From Bacteroidota bacterium (GTDB taxonomy: Bacteria; Bacteroidota; Ignavibacteria; UBA10030): DNA of 64,000 bases. This document shows, piece after piece, positions 25,376 through 35,337 of this stretch. Numbering within the stretch: position 1 is the stretch's first letter; each line of letters starts with the position of its first letter. The stretch lies in assembly GCA_021813905.1 (NCBI GenBank), contig JAKAJH010000007.1, positions 20,938 to 84,937 on the forward strand, given 5' to 3'. The notes beneath the pieces are model-generated. The model was not told the origin of the DNA and ran no database searches. It worked only from the letters and a program-made list of their open reading frames with translations. Made by a program: the position numbers and the translations under genes.

Positions 25376-26614
25376 ATGACGAAACGGCGCAAACATCGGA
25401 CGCAGCAGGCGAAAGAGCTGCCGCGGAGATCCCGTCTGCGGTGGCGCTGGATCGCATCGGTTGCGGTCGTTGCGGCGGCGGCACTCGTGTACGTCATCGC
25501 GCATCGGTCGTCCGGCGTCGCGGCACCACCGTCCGCGCCGGATCGCACGGCATCGTCTGACATTTCAGGCTGGCCGGCACGGGCTCTCGCCGTCAGCCGT
25601 ACGTTCCGCGCGGTTTACACGCCGTGCTGGGAGGGTGCGTACGGGGCCATCGGTGACGCGTACCTCTTTGCGGCGACCGGCGATTCCGGCCTGTACCGCT
25701 TTCATCTGCAGGAGCACGATCTCCGCGCCCTGTGTGAGGGGACCTGGGTGGACGACGCCGCATGGGTCTGCCTTGCGGAACTGAAATGGTGGGAGATGAC
25801 GGGAAAGCGCCGGATGGATCTGGTGATGGATGCGGCACGTCGCTATCAGAGCGCACGGAGCGAAGGACGACTCTCCGACATCGAGGGGTTCTGGACGTGG
25901 TACAACTGGCCTCCGGCGGCCCGGGTGAACGAACGCGTCTTCACAAACAGCAATATGGATCAGATGGCGACTGTCGCGTGCGGCCTGTTCCTCGCGACGG
26001 GAGACCGGCGCTATTTGAACGATGCATTGCTCGTGTGGGAGGGTGACGGGAAGACTCCCGGCATCCGCCAGAAGTGGTACCGCGGCAATGGCCGATGGGA
26101 AGGACGCCCCGGCGCGGCGGCGTTCGGGAAAGAACTTCCCTGGGACGGAGCGGGCTGCGCGTCCATCGCTGCCGCCCTGTATCGGGCAACAGGTCGGACT
26201 GCCTTCAAGGACATTGCGGTGGCGACTGTTCATCGGATTCTCGATCCGGCCACGGGCTGGGTTAGTCCGGATGACTTCTATCAGTTGAGGATGGACGGAA
26301 ACGGCGCGTTCGTCAACTTTCTGTTTGACGCCTACGCGATTGCGCCACGCGAGCTTGCAGAAGTGCCGCAGAAAGTGGAACGGATGCTTGAGCACGTCTG
26401 GACGAATCACCACGGCATGGCGACCGTGACGCTGCATCGACTCTCCGACAACGGCATCCGGAACGGCTGGAATCCGTTCGGTGGAGAGGATGGCTACGGC
26501 GTCGATGAGGTCGGTACCGTCCACGCGCAGGGAGAAGCGGCACGCGCGTTCGGAGTGTTTGTGTACTACGCCGGTCAGCCACCGGCGATTACCACGATCG
26601 GGAGCGGAAAATGA
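25376..26614 (+). CDS. membrane-anchored GH76-like (six-hairpin) glycosidase
   Basis: 412 residues from the ATG at 25376. The N-terminus is very basic (about 30 residues of KRRKHR...RSRLRWRW) followed by one transmembrane helix (WIASVAVVAAAALVYVIAH) with no cleavage site, so the enzyme part should sit outside the inner membrane. The remainder is helical with repeated Trp/Tyr/Gly motifs as in (alpha/alpha)6 barrels. 'EGTWVDDAAWVCLAELKWWEMTGK' in two parts resembles the catalytic Asp-Asp region of GH76 alpha-1,6-mannanases and related enzymes. Other matches are 'NSNMDQMATVACGLFLATGD' and 'PWDGAGCASIAAALYRATG'. Substrate unknown. It overlaps the next gene by 4 bases. Confidence 0.65.
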   Translation: MTKRRKHRTQQAKELPRRSRLRWRWIASVAVVAAAALVYVIAHRSSGVAAPPSAPDRTASSDISGWPARALAVSRTFRAVYTPCWEGAYGAIGDAYLFAATGDSGLYRFHLQEHDLRALCEGTWVDDAAWVCLAELKWWEMTGKRRMDLVMDAARRYQSARSEGRLSDIEGFWTWYNWPPAARVNERVFTNSNMDQMATVACGLFLATGDRRYLNDALLVWEGDGKTPGIRQKWYRGNGRWEGRPGAAAFGKELPWDGAGCASIAAALYRATGRTAFKDIAVATVHRILDPATGWVSPDDFYQLRMDGNGAFVNFLFDAYAIAPRELAEVPQKVERMLEHVWTNHHGMATVTLHRLSDNGIRNGWNPFGGEDGYGVDEVGTVHAQGEAARAFGVFVYYAGQPPAITTIGSGK

Positions 26615-27234
26615 CCGACACAGATCACTGGTATGACGGAGCGTTCTTCGACCGGTTCATCGCGCCGAATCAGGATGACATCTTCGCCGCGATCCGAAAG
26701 GCGGTTCGCCCCGGCGGCACCGTACTGGATGTCGGATGCGGCACGGGGCGCATGGCGTTCCAGCTTGCCGGTCACGCCCGACTCGTACACGCGATCGATC
26801 CGTCGATCAGGAACATCCGGCGAGCCGAGCTGGTGTGGAAACGACGGGGGAGCCCGGGAGGGATCATCTTCACCCATGGCTCGGCGGCAGATATCCGCGT
26901 TGTTGAGACAGAGCCGTACGACCACGCGGTGCTCTCGTACGTGATTCATGAAGTCGATGAACGCGCACGTGTTGCGCTGCTGAAGACCGTTGCCGCGCGG
27001 AGCCGCCGCCTCATTCTGGCGGACTATCGCGTGCCCAGGGTGCGAGGGTGGTTCAACATGCTGACGGAGGCGGTGGAATTCGCCGCAGGGCCGGATCACT
27101 ATCGGGGATTCCGGTCCTTCGTCCGGAACGGAGGCCTGAACGATCTGGCTCGCGCATCCGGCCTTGAGGTGCTGGAAGAACTTCCCGACGGGCCGCGCAC
27201 CACGCAGATCCTCGTGCTGAAGGGGGGCGCATAG
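26611..27234 (+). CDS. class I SAM-dependent methyltransferase
   Basis: 207 residues; the ATG overlaps the glycosidase stop (ATGA). Residues 38-47 'VLDVGCGTGR' form the SAM-binding motif I, 'VHAIDPSIRNI' motif II, and 'YDHAVLSYVIHEVDE' the acidic motif around the substrate pocket. This is the Methyltransf_11/25 type. The substrate cannot be named. Overlap with a glycosidase gene suggests co-translation but no obvious shared pathway; later '...FNMLTEAVEFAAGPDHYRGF' resembles ubiE-like methyltransferases with a substrate lid. Confidence 0.85.
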   Translation: MTDTDHWYDGAFFDRFIAPNQDDIFAAIRKAVRPGGTVLDVGCGTGRMAFQLAGHARLVHAIDPSIRNIRRAELVWKRRGSPGGIIFTHGSAADIRVVETEPYDHAVLSYVIHEVDERARVALLKTVAARSRRLILADYRVPRVRGWFNMLTEAVEFAAGPDHYRGFRSFVRNGGLNDLARASGLEVLEELPDGPRTTQILVLKGGA

Positions 27235-27292
27235 AGACCGGTTCGCACCGTCCGATCCACCTTCCCGCGTTCCCATCCGTAGCGGGACGTTC

Positions 27293-27321
27293 TTGTTTCT
27301 CCCGTCCAAAGGTGCTAAGTT
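27293..27321 (+). promoter_or_regulatory. probable promoter TTGTTT-17-TAAGTT upstream of the regulatory block
   Basis: TTGTTT at 27293-27298, 17 bases, TAAGTT at 27316-27321. It lies about 100 bases before the OmpR-like gene and 59 bases after the methyltransferase stop. Format matches the other promoters found in this window. Confidence 0.5.
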
Positions 27322-27428
27322 GAACGGTCCGCAACGGCACCGAAGCGGATTCCCGATCTGATCGCAACAACATCGGCCGGGCTGCGATAGCACACGGATG
27401 CCTGCAGCCCGCCTCCGGGCACGTGCAC

Positions 27429-28226
27429 ATGGCCGGTCCTGTCTCACGAATCCTTCTCATCACTCAGCATCCCGACCTGATCCGGGACCTCGCTTCTCCT
27501 CCGGCTTCACTGCGCTGGCGTGTCCACGTTGCGCCCGATGTCGTCGCAGCCGCGCGCGTGCTGAACGGCAAGCGTCCCCGCGCGCTCGTGCTGGATATCC
27601 AGCAGGTCGTCTCCCGGCCCGGGCGCCGCATCTCGTCGCTGAAGCGCGCGTTTCCCGGCGTTCCGATCCTCCTCCTGACGATCGCGGATCCCGCCAACGG
27701 CGAACCGTTCGGCGTTTCCTTTGGAGCGGAGAAATGCGTTGTTCTGCCCGCCGCCCGCGCACAGCTCTTTCGGGAGATCCGGTCTCTTCTCTCTTCCTCG
27801 CGTCGGACAGCGCCTCGTCCTTCGCGTGAGCGTTCTGCTCCCGCACTCACCGATCACGAGATCGAGCTGCTGCGCATGTTCGTTCGCACGATGCTGGCGG
27901 GCCAGGCACCCGGTCGCACCGATCCGACAGAGCTGTCGTTCGGGAATCTCCATGCGGACTTCATCCGTCAGGAGCTGTCAGTGAACGGCATGCCCGTTCC
28001 GACCAGTGCCCTCGAATTGCGGCTGCTCCGGTATCTCGCGGCACACGCCGGAGAGGCCGTCTCGCGCGAGCAGCTGCTCAACGATGTCTGGGGGTACGAA
28101 TCCGCGCCGCAGACACGCTCCGTCGACAACTACGTTCTTCAGCTGCGCAAGAAGATTGAAGAAGATCCTGCCGCTCCGGTCCATCTGCTGACGCTCCGGG
28201 GCGCAGGGTATCGGTTCGAGCTGTGA
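27429..28226 (+). CDS. OmpR/PhoB-type winged-helix regulator with degenerate receiver domain
   Basis: 265 residues from ATG 27429; a GTG two codons earlier is equally possible since neither has a good ribosome site. The C-terminal ~95 residues are a clear Trans_reg_C winged helix ('LELRLLRYLAAHAGEAVSRE', 'LLNDVWGYES', 'VDNYVLQLRKKIE', 'LLTLRGAGYRFEL'). The N-terminal ~120 residues fold like a receiver, with 'RALVLDIQQV' at the phospho-acceptor strand. But the first strand reads 'ILLITQHPDL' where the acidic Asp/Glu pair is normally found, and the conserved Lys near 'GAEKCVVLPA' is missing. Phosphorylation in the normal way is therefore doubtful. A long Ser/Arg linker joins the parts. No histidine kinase is nearby; the next genes are a partner-switching set. 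Confidence 0.82.
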   Translation: MAGPVSRILLITQHPDLIRDLASPPASLRWRVHVAPDVVAAARVLNGKRPRALVLDIQQVVSRPGRRISSLKRAFPGVPILLLTIADPANGEPFGVSFGAEKCVVLPAARAQLFREIRSLLSSSRRTAPRPSRERSAPALTDHEIELLRMFVRTMLAGQAPGRTDPTELSFGNLHADFIRQELSVNGMPVPTSALELRLLRYLAAHAGEAVSREQLLNDVWGYESAPQTRSVDNYVLQLRKKIEEDPAAPVHLLTLRGAGYRFEL

Positions 28227-28411
28227 GCCCCGGGCTTTTGACGTAGTTTTGACACAAGGGGGCGTGCCACTCTGCATCCGTTTCCGTAGGATAGCAACAG
28301 ATGGGTTCATGATCGTTGCTGCATCCTTTCAGGGAGGTTCTGTGAAACGGTCCGATCCGCATTTCCTGTTCCGTGTTTCCCGCGCCCGGTGGCGTCGCCG
28401 GAGTCCAGCCG

Positions 28412-28846
28412 ATGGAACAATCGTCTGACAGTGAAGAACTCCGGTTCCTCGCGAAGTCCGGGGAAGAAGCACTTGCGCGGGAGGACATTGCGCGCGTTGC
28501 CGCCGCTGCCGGATTCGAGCCGGAGCGGATCGAGGAGATCCGGACTGCTGTCAACGAGGCCTGCCTGAATGCGCTCGAGCATTCGGACAGCCGGAGCTTC
28601 ACGGTCTGGTACTCGGTTCACAGAACAGCATTGATCGTTGAAGTCCGGAACAGCGGACAACCGTTTCGGATGCCGGAGTCGACGCCCGATCTGGCCGCGA
28701 AGATGGAAGGCGAGCAGCCCCCGCGGGGCTGGGGCCTGTATCTGATGCGGAGGCTGTGCAACCGTCTCAGCATGTCGCACAAAGGGGGGATCAATGTGAT
28801 CCACATGGAATTCGACGTGCACCCAGCACACTCACACCGTACGTAG
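28412..28846 (+). CDS. RsbW-like serine kinase/anti-sigma ATPase (HATPase_c_2)
   Basis: 144 residues from ATG 28412 (GGAG 8 bases upstream; the frame also opens at a GTG, 28373). The GHKL ATPase fold is marked by the N-box 'AVNEACLNALEHS' and the G2-box 'GWGLYLMRRL'. Family members bind a STAS antagonist or a sigma factor and phosphorylate the STAS serine. The next gene is a STAS protein and the one after is a SpoIIE phosphatase, which fits the RsbU-RsbV-RsbW switching scheme. The sigma factor or other target is not encoded here. Confidence 0.87.
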   Translation: MEQSSDSEELRFLAKSGEEALAREDIARVAAAAGFEPERIEEIRTAVNEACLNALEHSDSRSFTVWYSVHRTALIVEVRNSGQPFRMPESTPDLAAKMEGEQPPRGWGLYLMRRLCNRLSMSHKGGINVIHMEFDVHPAHSHRT

Positions 28847-28864
28847 TCGGTCAAGGAGCCCGCG

Positions 28865-29215
28865 ATGGAACCCGTATTCGACCTGCAGACACACATCGAA
28901 GGAGCATTGGCACTCCTGACGTTTCAGGGAGAGCTCACCGGATCCGCCGAGGACGCGCTGACGCAGGCATATCAGAAGCTCGCGCTGGCGCGCGCGACGA
29001 ACATTCTTCTGCAGTTTCACGAGAAGGACTATCTCAACAGCGCCGGCATCGCCCTTCTGATTGCGCTCGTGTCACAGGCGCGGAAGGAGAAGCGGCAGGT
29101 CGGCGTGTTCGGGCTCTCAAACCACTTTCAGAAGATCTTCGACATGATCGGATTGACCGATTACCTGACAATTTACCAGGGTGAAGCGGAAGCGCGGAGA
29201 CTTGTCAGCGCGTGA
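28865..29215 (+). CDS. STAS-domain anti-sigma factor antagonist (RsbV/SpoIIAA-like)
   Basis: 116 residues, 18 bases after the RsbW-like gene. The STAS fold is evident from 'FDLQTHIEGALALLTFQGEL' at the start and 'YLNSAGIALLIALVSQARKE' in the middle, with Ser59 at the position phosphorylated by the partner kinase. The unphosphorylated form would bind the ATPase and release its target. Length is normal for stand-alone STAS proteins. Confidence 0.9.
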   Translation: MEPVFDLQTHIEGALALLTFQGELTGSAEDALTQAYQKLALARATNILLQFHEKDYLNSAGIALLIALVSQARKEKRQVGVFGLSNHFQKIFDMIGLTDYLTIYQGEAEARRLVSA

Positions 29216-29248
29216 GCCGTGAACGTGGTTCAACATCGCGAGGAACCT

Positions 29249-31657
29249 ATGAAACGTTTCGGATTCGCACTTGCCATCCTCCTGCTTGGGGGCGCTGTCG
29301 TCGGCTGGGTCCTCGGCGCCTTCGCGACCGGCGACACACAGCACACCGGCCAGATGCTCGCCCTGATTCTCCTCAACCTGCTGATCGGGCTTGCGCTCTC
29401 GTTCGGCGTATTCGCCCTCGCGGTGCGGGCTCTTCAGAGTCGACTGAAGCCTGTGACGAAGCACGTGCGTCGCGCGGGGATCATCGCAGCGGTCATGGTC
29501 GGACTCTTCTTCGGCGCGCTCGTGAATATCAGGCTCGGCCAGACCGAGCGCCTGATGTTCGGTGATCTGTCACGCTCTTCCCACCTTCTTGTTTCGAACG
29601 CCGGCGACTGGCTGGCCTCGATCGCGTTCTGGTTCACATGGGTCACGGTGGCCTATCTGCTTCCGCTGATGTATGAGGAATGGATCGGCCGGCGGTCGCG
29701 GGTCGTCGCAGCAACCGTCACCGTCAAGGAGCGCATCTTTCTCGTCGTGAAGCTCGCGTTTGGCGCGGTGGTCGTCTGGCTTCTGACGGCGGCCACGATG
29801 ACCGGCGACTGGGTGGGATACCCGCAATATGCGACTGAGACCGTCGGTACCCGGGAAATCGGAAATGTGCGCGATGACTCGATCGCGATCATCGGAATCG
29901 ACATCGGTGCGATGAGCCATGCCCGGTATCTGGAAGGGATTCGGCTTGTCGGGGAGGAATTGGACAGGCAGGGGGTCGCCGTGAAGCTGGTGGTGCTGCC
30001 GAAGGACCTCGAACGATCATCGCGCGTGGCCGGACTTCTGGAGCAGATCGCACGGCAGGGGAATGTCGTCTTCGCGGTCCCGCCGATGATGACCGAGGGC
30101 ATGAGGCCGATCGATGAGCGCTGGCACTGGGTACAGGATCCGACGCAGAATGAAACCCCGTTCGTGTGGGGGGTTGCCAGCGCGGTGCCCGGCACGCTCT
30201 CGGGCTGGAGTTGGGCGATGCGGTTCTATCCGCATGCATACACGGATTACAAACGGGGGGACATTGTCCCGGACGCCGCCCTCCGGGTTGTCAGCCTCTT
30301 CCGCGGAGGCGCCGACTCGAGCATCGGAGTGGTCGAGGGTCACCGGTTCGTTTTTGGGAAGTATGTGACGGGATTGTTCGAGGATGGGTCTGCGCCTGTC
30401 GTGAGACGACTTGCGCCCTGGAAGGTGTCGGGGGGTGAAGCGTCGTGGAGGGCCGAGGACGACACAATCTGGTACTCCATCGGAAATCAGCTCGTCACCA
30501 CTCTCAGCGATCTCCACACGAATTTCTTCAGAGGGAAGATCGTCGTTCTTGACCCCGGCGGTTCTCCCGGCTTCGAGGACAAAGGAGAATCATATGGAGC
30601 GACCGCAGCGGTGATCGTTCACCAGATCCTGAACGATGTTTCGCTGACCCCCCTCGACAGTTGGACCCCGTGGGTCGTGCTCCTGGTCCAGCTGATCGCG
30701 ATCGCGCTGATGGTCTTCATCCAGCCGGTCATCGCCGCGATCATCATCTTCCTGATGGTGATCGGACAGGCGTTTCTGTATCCCTGGCTCGTCGAGCACA
30801 CCGGGTATGTGCTGAATGTGATGCCGCCGATCCTCACGGCGTTCTGGTCGGCATTCGTTCTGCTGTTCATCCGAGTGTTCCATGAACGCCGCCGGGCGGA
30901 GATCCGTGAGAAGAAGCGTGTCGAGGATGAGTTGAAAGCGGCGCATGATATGCAAATGGGTCTGATGCCGACGGCTGATCCCGTCGTGCGGGGATTTCAA
31001 ATTTCCGGTCTGTGCCATCCGGCGCATGAGGTGGGAGGAGACTTCTTCGACTACGTCTGGCTGGATGAGCGCAGGACGCGGCTGGGGATCGCCATCGCGG
31101 ACGTCAGCGGCAAAGCCATGAAGGCGGCGATCACGGCCGTGCTGACAAGCGGCATGGTGTATCGCGAGGCGGGCGCCAAGGAAACGCCGAAGACCATCCT
31201 GCGCAAGATCAACCGGCCGATGTATCTTAAGACCGACCGGCGGATGTTTACCGCCATGACGTTTGCCGTGCTCGACATCCCGAAGCGGGTGTTGCGGCTC
31301 TCGAATGCGGGTCAGGCATTCCCCGTTCTGATCCGAAAGGGCAACGTGGAACTGCTCCGCGTCGAGGGAGAACGTCTGCCGCTGGGTGTGCAGGAAGAAA
31401 CGCAGTACCAGGAGCGCTCCATCAGGCTGCGTACAGGCGATTGCGTGATTCTGTACACGGACGGCATCACGGAAGCCATGAACCCCAACGGAGAAATGTT
31501 CGGCCTCGACCGGTTCTTCGATCTTCTGAAGACGCTGGATGCCGGCCTTTCCTCCAAAGGCGTCCTTGATACGCTGTTCGGTCGCGTCAGGGAGTATGCC
31601 GGCGATGCCGCGCAATATGATGATATGACGGTGGTGGTGCTGAAGGTCTTGAAATAG
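29249..31657 (+). CDS. CHASE2-like sensor with SpoIIE-type PP2C serine phosphatase (RsbU-like)
   Basis: 802 residues from ATG 29249 (AGGAA upstream; a GTG at 29219 is less likely). The first ~180 residues hold four or five transmembrane helices. Residues about 185-460 are extracytoplasmic and resemble CHASE2 ('DDSIAIIGIDIGAMSHARYL', 'FFRGKIVVLDPGG'), followed by three tight helices (about 470-550), the usual CHASE2 ending. After a coiled segment ('KKRVEDELKAAHDMQMGLMP') comes the PP2C/SpoIIE domain with metal ligands in 'EVGGDFFDY', 'IADVSGKAM', 'LYTDGITEAM' and 'QYDDMTVVVLK'. It should dephosphorylate the STAS protein in response to an external or envelope signal. Confidence 0.88.
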   Translation: MKRFGFALAILLLGGAVVGWVLGAFATGDTQHTGQMLALILLNLLIGLALSFGVFALAVRALQSRLKPVTKHVRRAGIIAAVMVGLFFGALVNIRLGQTERLMFGDLSRSSHLLVSNAGDWLASIAFWFTWVTVAYLLPLMYEEWIGRRSRVVAATVTVKERIFLVVKLAFGAVVVWLLTAATMTGDWVGYPQYATETVGTREIGNVRDDSIAIIGIDIGAMSHARYLEGIRLVGEELDRQGVAVKLVVLPKDLERSSRVAGLLEQIARQGNVVFAVPPMMTEGMRPIDERWHWVQDPTQNETPFVWGVASAVPGTLSGWSWAMRFYPHAYTDYKRGDIVPDAALRVVSLFRGGADSSIGVVEGHRFVFGKYVTGLFEDGSAPVVRRLAPWKVSGGEASWRAEDDTIWYSIGNQLVTTLSDLHTNFFRGKIVVLDPGGSPGFEDKGESYGATAAVIVHQILNDVSLTPLDSWTPWVVLLVQLIAIALMVFIQPVIAAIIIFLMVIGQAFLYPWLVEHTGYVLNVMPPILTAFWSAFVLLFIRVFHERRRAEIREKKRVEDELKAAHDMQMGLMPTADPVVRGFQISGLCHPAHEVGGDFFDYVWLDERRTRLGIAIADVSGKAMKAAITAVLTSGMVYREAGAKETPKTILRKINRPMYLKTDRRMFTAMTFAVLDIPKRVLRLSNAGQAFPVLIRKGNVELLRVEGERLPLGVQEETQYQERSIRLRTGDCVILYTDGITEAMNPNGEMFGLDRFFDLLKTLDAGLSSKGVLDTLFGRVREYAGDAAQYDDMTVVVLKVLK

Positions 31658-31735
31658 TATCAGACCTGACCGATCTGTTCAAATGCCCCGCCGCATACGC
31701 GGGACGCGTTCTCACCCGTCTTTGCGGGACACCGG

Positions 31736-32812
<1,077 letters not shown>

Positions 32813-32909
32813 TCAGTTGAACGGAATTCTTGCGGTTCGGATCTCTGCCGTCGAACATGGGCGGGATCTCCCATGGGCCGCTTTGAGGTACAGAGCGGAG
32901 GCGTTGGTC

Positions 32910-35315
32910 CTACTGCTGCCCTACAGACACGACAAAATCTCTTCCCTCCCACCGGCGAGCATCTGTCCACGAGAACGTGAATCGGATTGTCGTCCCCGCG
33001 GGAAGGCTCTTGGTAGGGAGTTCGGCCGTGTGGAGACCGAAACCGGTGTCGAGCGTTGGCACGTCATGCGCGGTGTGCCAATTGTCGGAACTCCAGCGGA
33101 CGGTCGCCGCGGCAAGGACCTCGATGCGCAGGATCTTATCCTCCGGAATGGAGGTACACTTCAAATTGAAACGCCACACGGCAAAGGGCAAATGTGCCTT
33201 CCGCGGTGCGTACCGTTCGGCCGCCGCAGCGGGCATGTCGTACACTTTCCCGTCCTTCAGGGATCGGAGCAGCTTGACGTACTCCGCATGCGCCCACGCC
33301 AGCGGCATCGCGGAGCCCGACGGTCGTCCGAAGGAAAGCTCGCGCGCCGGGATATCAGCCGCATCCCAGACCTGTTCCGGGAACAGTCCGCCCGAGCCGG
33401 CAAATGATTCGAAGGCCTTCAGCAGCCGCTTGGCTTCCGCACGATGTCCGGCGGCGAGTTCATAATGTGCCCGCTCACCGGTCAGAAGCGGCCACGCTCT
33501 GCCGATCCCCGTCCCGTCGAACGGTGATCCATCCTCGTGTTCCCCGTAGCCGTCGTCGTTGTAGCGACGCCAGACGGGCCCCGTTGGGGTTTCAACCTTC
33601 AGAAGGGCATCGATCACTCGTACCGTATTGACGATGCGCGGATCATCGGGAGCGCGGAGGCCGAAGCGCACAAGGGCAAGGGCGTCCGGACTGACGATCT
33701 TGGCCGCCGGCTCCAGAGACTGCCCCGGCGGACGGTTCTTGATGGGGACATAACCGTTTGCCGGCGACGATGCTTCACCCACGTCCGGAGGAGCGATGCG
33801 GACATAATAACCCTCCACGCCGACCTGCTTCGCGAGGGATGTGTTGGTGACGTATGTCCACCGTTCGATGCTTGCATTCCAGAAATCCGCGGTGTCGCGG
33901 AGGTAGGCGCCGAGCGAAGCGTCATGATTGATCTCCGCCAGAGACGCAGCGGCAAGCATCGCGGAGACTTCCACCGCGAGCGTGAACGGAGAATAGCCGG
34001 GGTCCTCTTCCCACCGGTCTTCCTGCGTCACCGGTCCGTTCAGCAGGAGGTAGCACGCGGCCTTCCGGAGCATGGGCCAGAACGCGGAGAGTTCCTCGCG
34101 GTTCAATGCCTGTTCCCGGTATGCCAGATCCGCGAGCAGAATGGGAAATGCCGTCTCATCGGTCTGGACTGCGCTCCAGTAGGGAGAGCCGTCGAGCCAC
34201 ATATTCTGCGCCCAGTGGCCGTCCGGAGCCTGTGTGGATCTGAGATAGTCGAGGACCCGCTTCGCGTCCTCCGTCGCACCGGCGGCAAGCAACGCCCCGG
34301 CACTTTCCACAAGATCGCGCGGCCACACGAGATGGTAGCCGCCCAGGTCGTCGTCTCCTTTCGCGAATCCCCAGGGGATCGAGAGCCCCGCAATGATTCC
34401 TCCCGGGTGTGTCTTCGATTCGCACGAACGGAGAACCATCATGCTTCGGCGATACAGCGTGTCGCTTTCGGCGAGGTCCGTGCCGAGAGCCGTGAGGCCG
34501 CTCTGCCACTGCCGCCACGAATCTCCGTACGCCGACATTGCCGGCGGCACGCCGGCGCGCAGTCCCGCCAGCGCCTGTTCCGCTGCGCGGGAAGAGTCGC
34601 TTCCGAATCCCAAGGAGAGTACGCACTCGCTCCCTTCGGGTGGCAGCGGTATCTCACCGACGACCGCGACGTTTCCGTTCTCTGCCCGGTCGTATTCCCA
34701 CGTCATGCGGAAGTTGCGGGAGAGATCCTGCCAGCCATCGGAGGTTCCGACGAAACCGACAGATCGCTTCACAAAACCGGAGGAGCAGGCGAGAGCCAAC
34801 GCACTGCCGTCCCGTTCCGCGAAGAGCAGAGGGACGCCATCATACTCGCCGGTCCAGGCGGTGTTCCCCGCCCCGAAATTGTTCAGATGAGGTGCGAGCA
34901 GGACGTACAGATGGTAGTCTTGAGGCGGACCTTGAAGCGCCTCGAAGCGAATCCGCTGCAGGACGGCGTTGTGGAACGGGTCCGCAAGGATGGTCTTCTC
35001 CAGCCGGTAGCGGTTCCGCAGACATGTGTTGAGCAGGCGGTAGACGGGGACGCCGGGTTCGCCGGGGAGCAGTTCGGTTTGGATGTCACGTTTCTCTTCC
35101 GAGAAAAAGTCGTGGCCGTTGGTGATGAGAAGTTCCATGTCCCGGATACATGCATGGTCAACGTCGGGATAGTAGACTTCGTTCAAGACCCCGTGGCTGT
35201 GGGTGAACCACACGCGACTTGTCGGCTGGATGGCTGTTCCGATGCCGTTCTTCGCGCTCGATGTCCAACGGGCAGCGATGCCGGGCGAGCCGGGAGCGGA
35301 TCTTCCCTCATTCAT
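32910..35315 (-). CDS. GH15 glucoamylase/glucodextranase-like enzyme, cytoplasmic
   Basis: 801 residues, no signal peptide. The N-terminal beta-sandwich ('NGIGTAIQPTSRVWFTHSHG', 'EVYYPDVDHACIRDMELLIT') is that of bacterial GH15 glucodextranases, followed by the (alpha/alpha)6 barrel ('GFAKGDDDLGGYHLVWPRDL'). Glu387 in 'VQTDETAF' is the likely acid and Glu614 in 'LLTGERAHYE' the base. The last ~100 residues ('WRFNLKCTSIPEDKILRIEV'... 'WEGRDFVVSVGQQ') form an extra beta-domain with Trp-rich patches that could bind starch. It would release beta-D-glucose from alpha-glucans or isomalto-oligosaccharides inside the cell. The glucose dehydrogenase gene lies 22 bases upstream, a matching pair. Confidence 0.9.
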   Translation of the reverse strand: MNEGRSAPGSPGIAARWTSSAKNGIGTAIQPTSRVWFTHSHGVLNEVYYPDVDHACIRDMELLITNGHDFFSEEKRDIQTELLPGEPGVPVYRLLNTCLRNRYRLEKTILADPFHNAVLQRIRFEALQGPPQDYHLYVLLAPHLNNFGAGNTAWTGEYDGVPLLFAERDGSALALACSSGFVKRSVGFVGTSDGWQDLSRNFRMTWEYDRAENGNVAVVGEIPLPPEGSECVLSLGFGSDSSRAAEQALAGLRAGVPPAMSAYGDSWRQWQSGLTALGTDLAESDTLYRRSMMVLRSCESKTHPGGIIAGLSIPWGFAKGDDDLGGYHLVWPRDLVESAGALLAAGATEDAKRVLDYLRSTQAPDGHWAQNMWLDGSPYWSAVQTDETAFPILLADLAYREQALNREELSAFWPMLRKAACYLLLNGPVTQEDRWEEDPGYSPFTLAVEVSAMLAAASLAEINHDASLGAYLRDTADFWNASIERWTYVTNTSLAKQVGVEGYYVRIAPPDVGEASSPANGYVPIKNRPPGQSLEPAAKIVSPDALALVRFGLRAPDDPRIVNTVRVIDALLKVETPTGPVWRRYNDDGYGEHEDGSPFDGTGIGRAWPLLTGERAHYELAAGHRAEAKRLLKAFESFAGSGGLFPEQVWDAADIPARELSFGRPSGSAMPLAWAHAEYVKLLRSLKDGKVYDMPAAAAERYAPRKAHLPFAVWRFNLKCTSIPEDKILRIEVLAAATVRWSSDNWHTAHDVPTLDTGFGLHTAELPTKSLPAGTTIRFTFSWTDARRWEGRDFVVSVGQQ

Positions 35316-35337
35316 GATGAAACATCCTCATCTGTTT

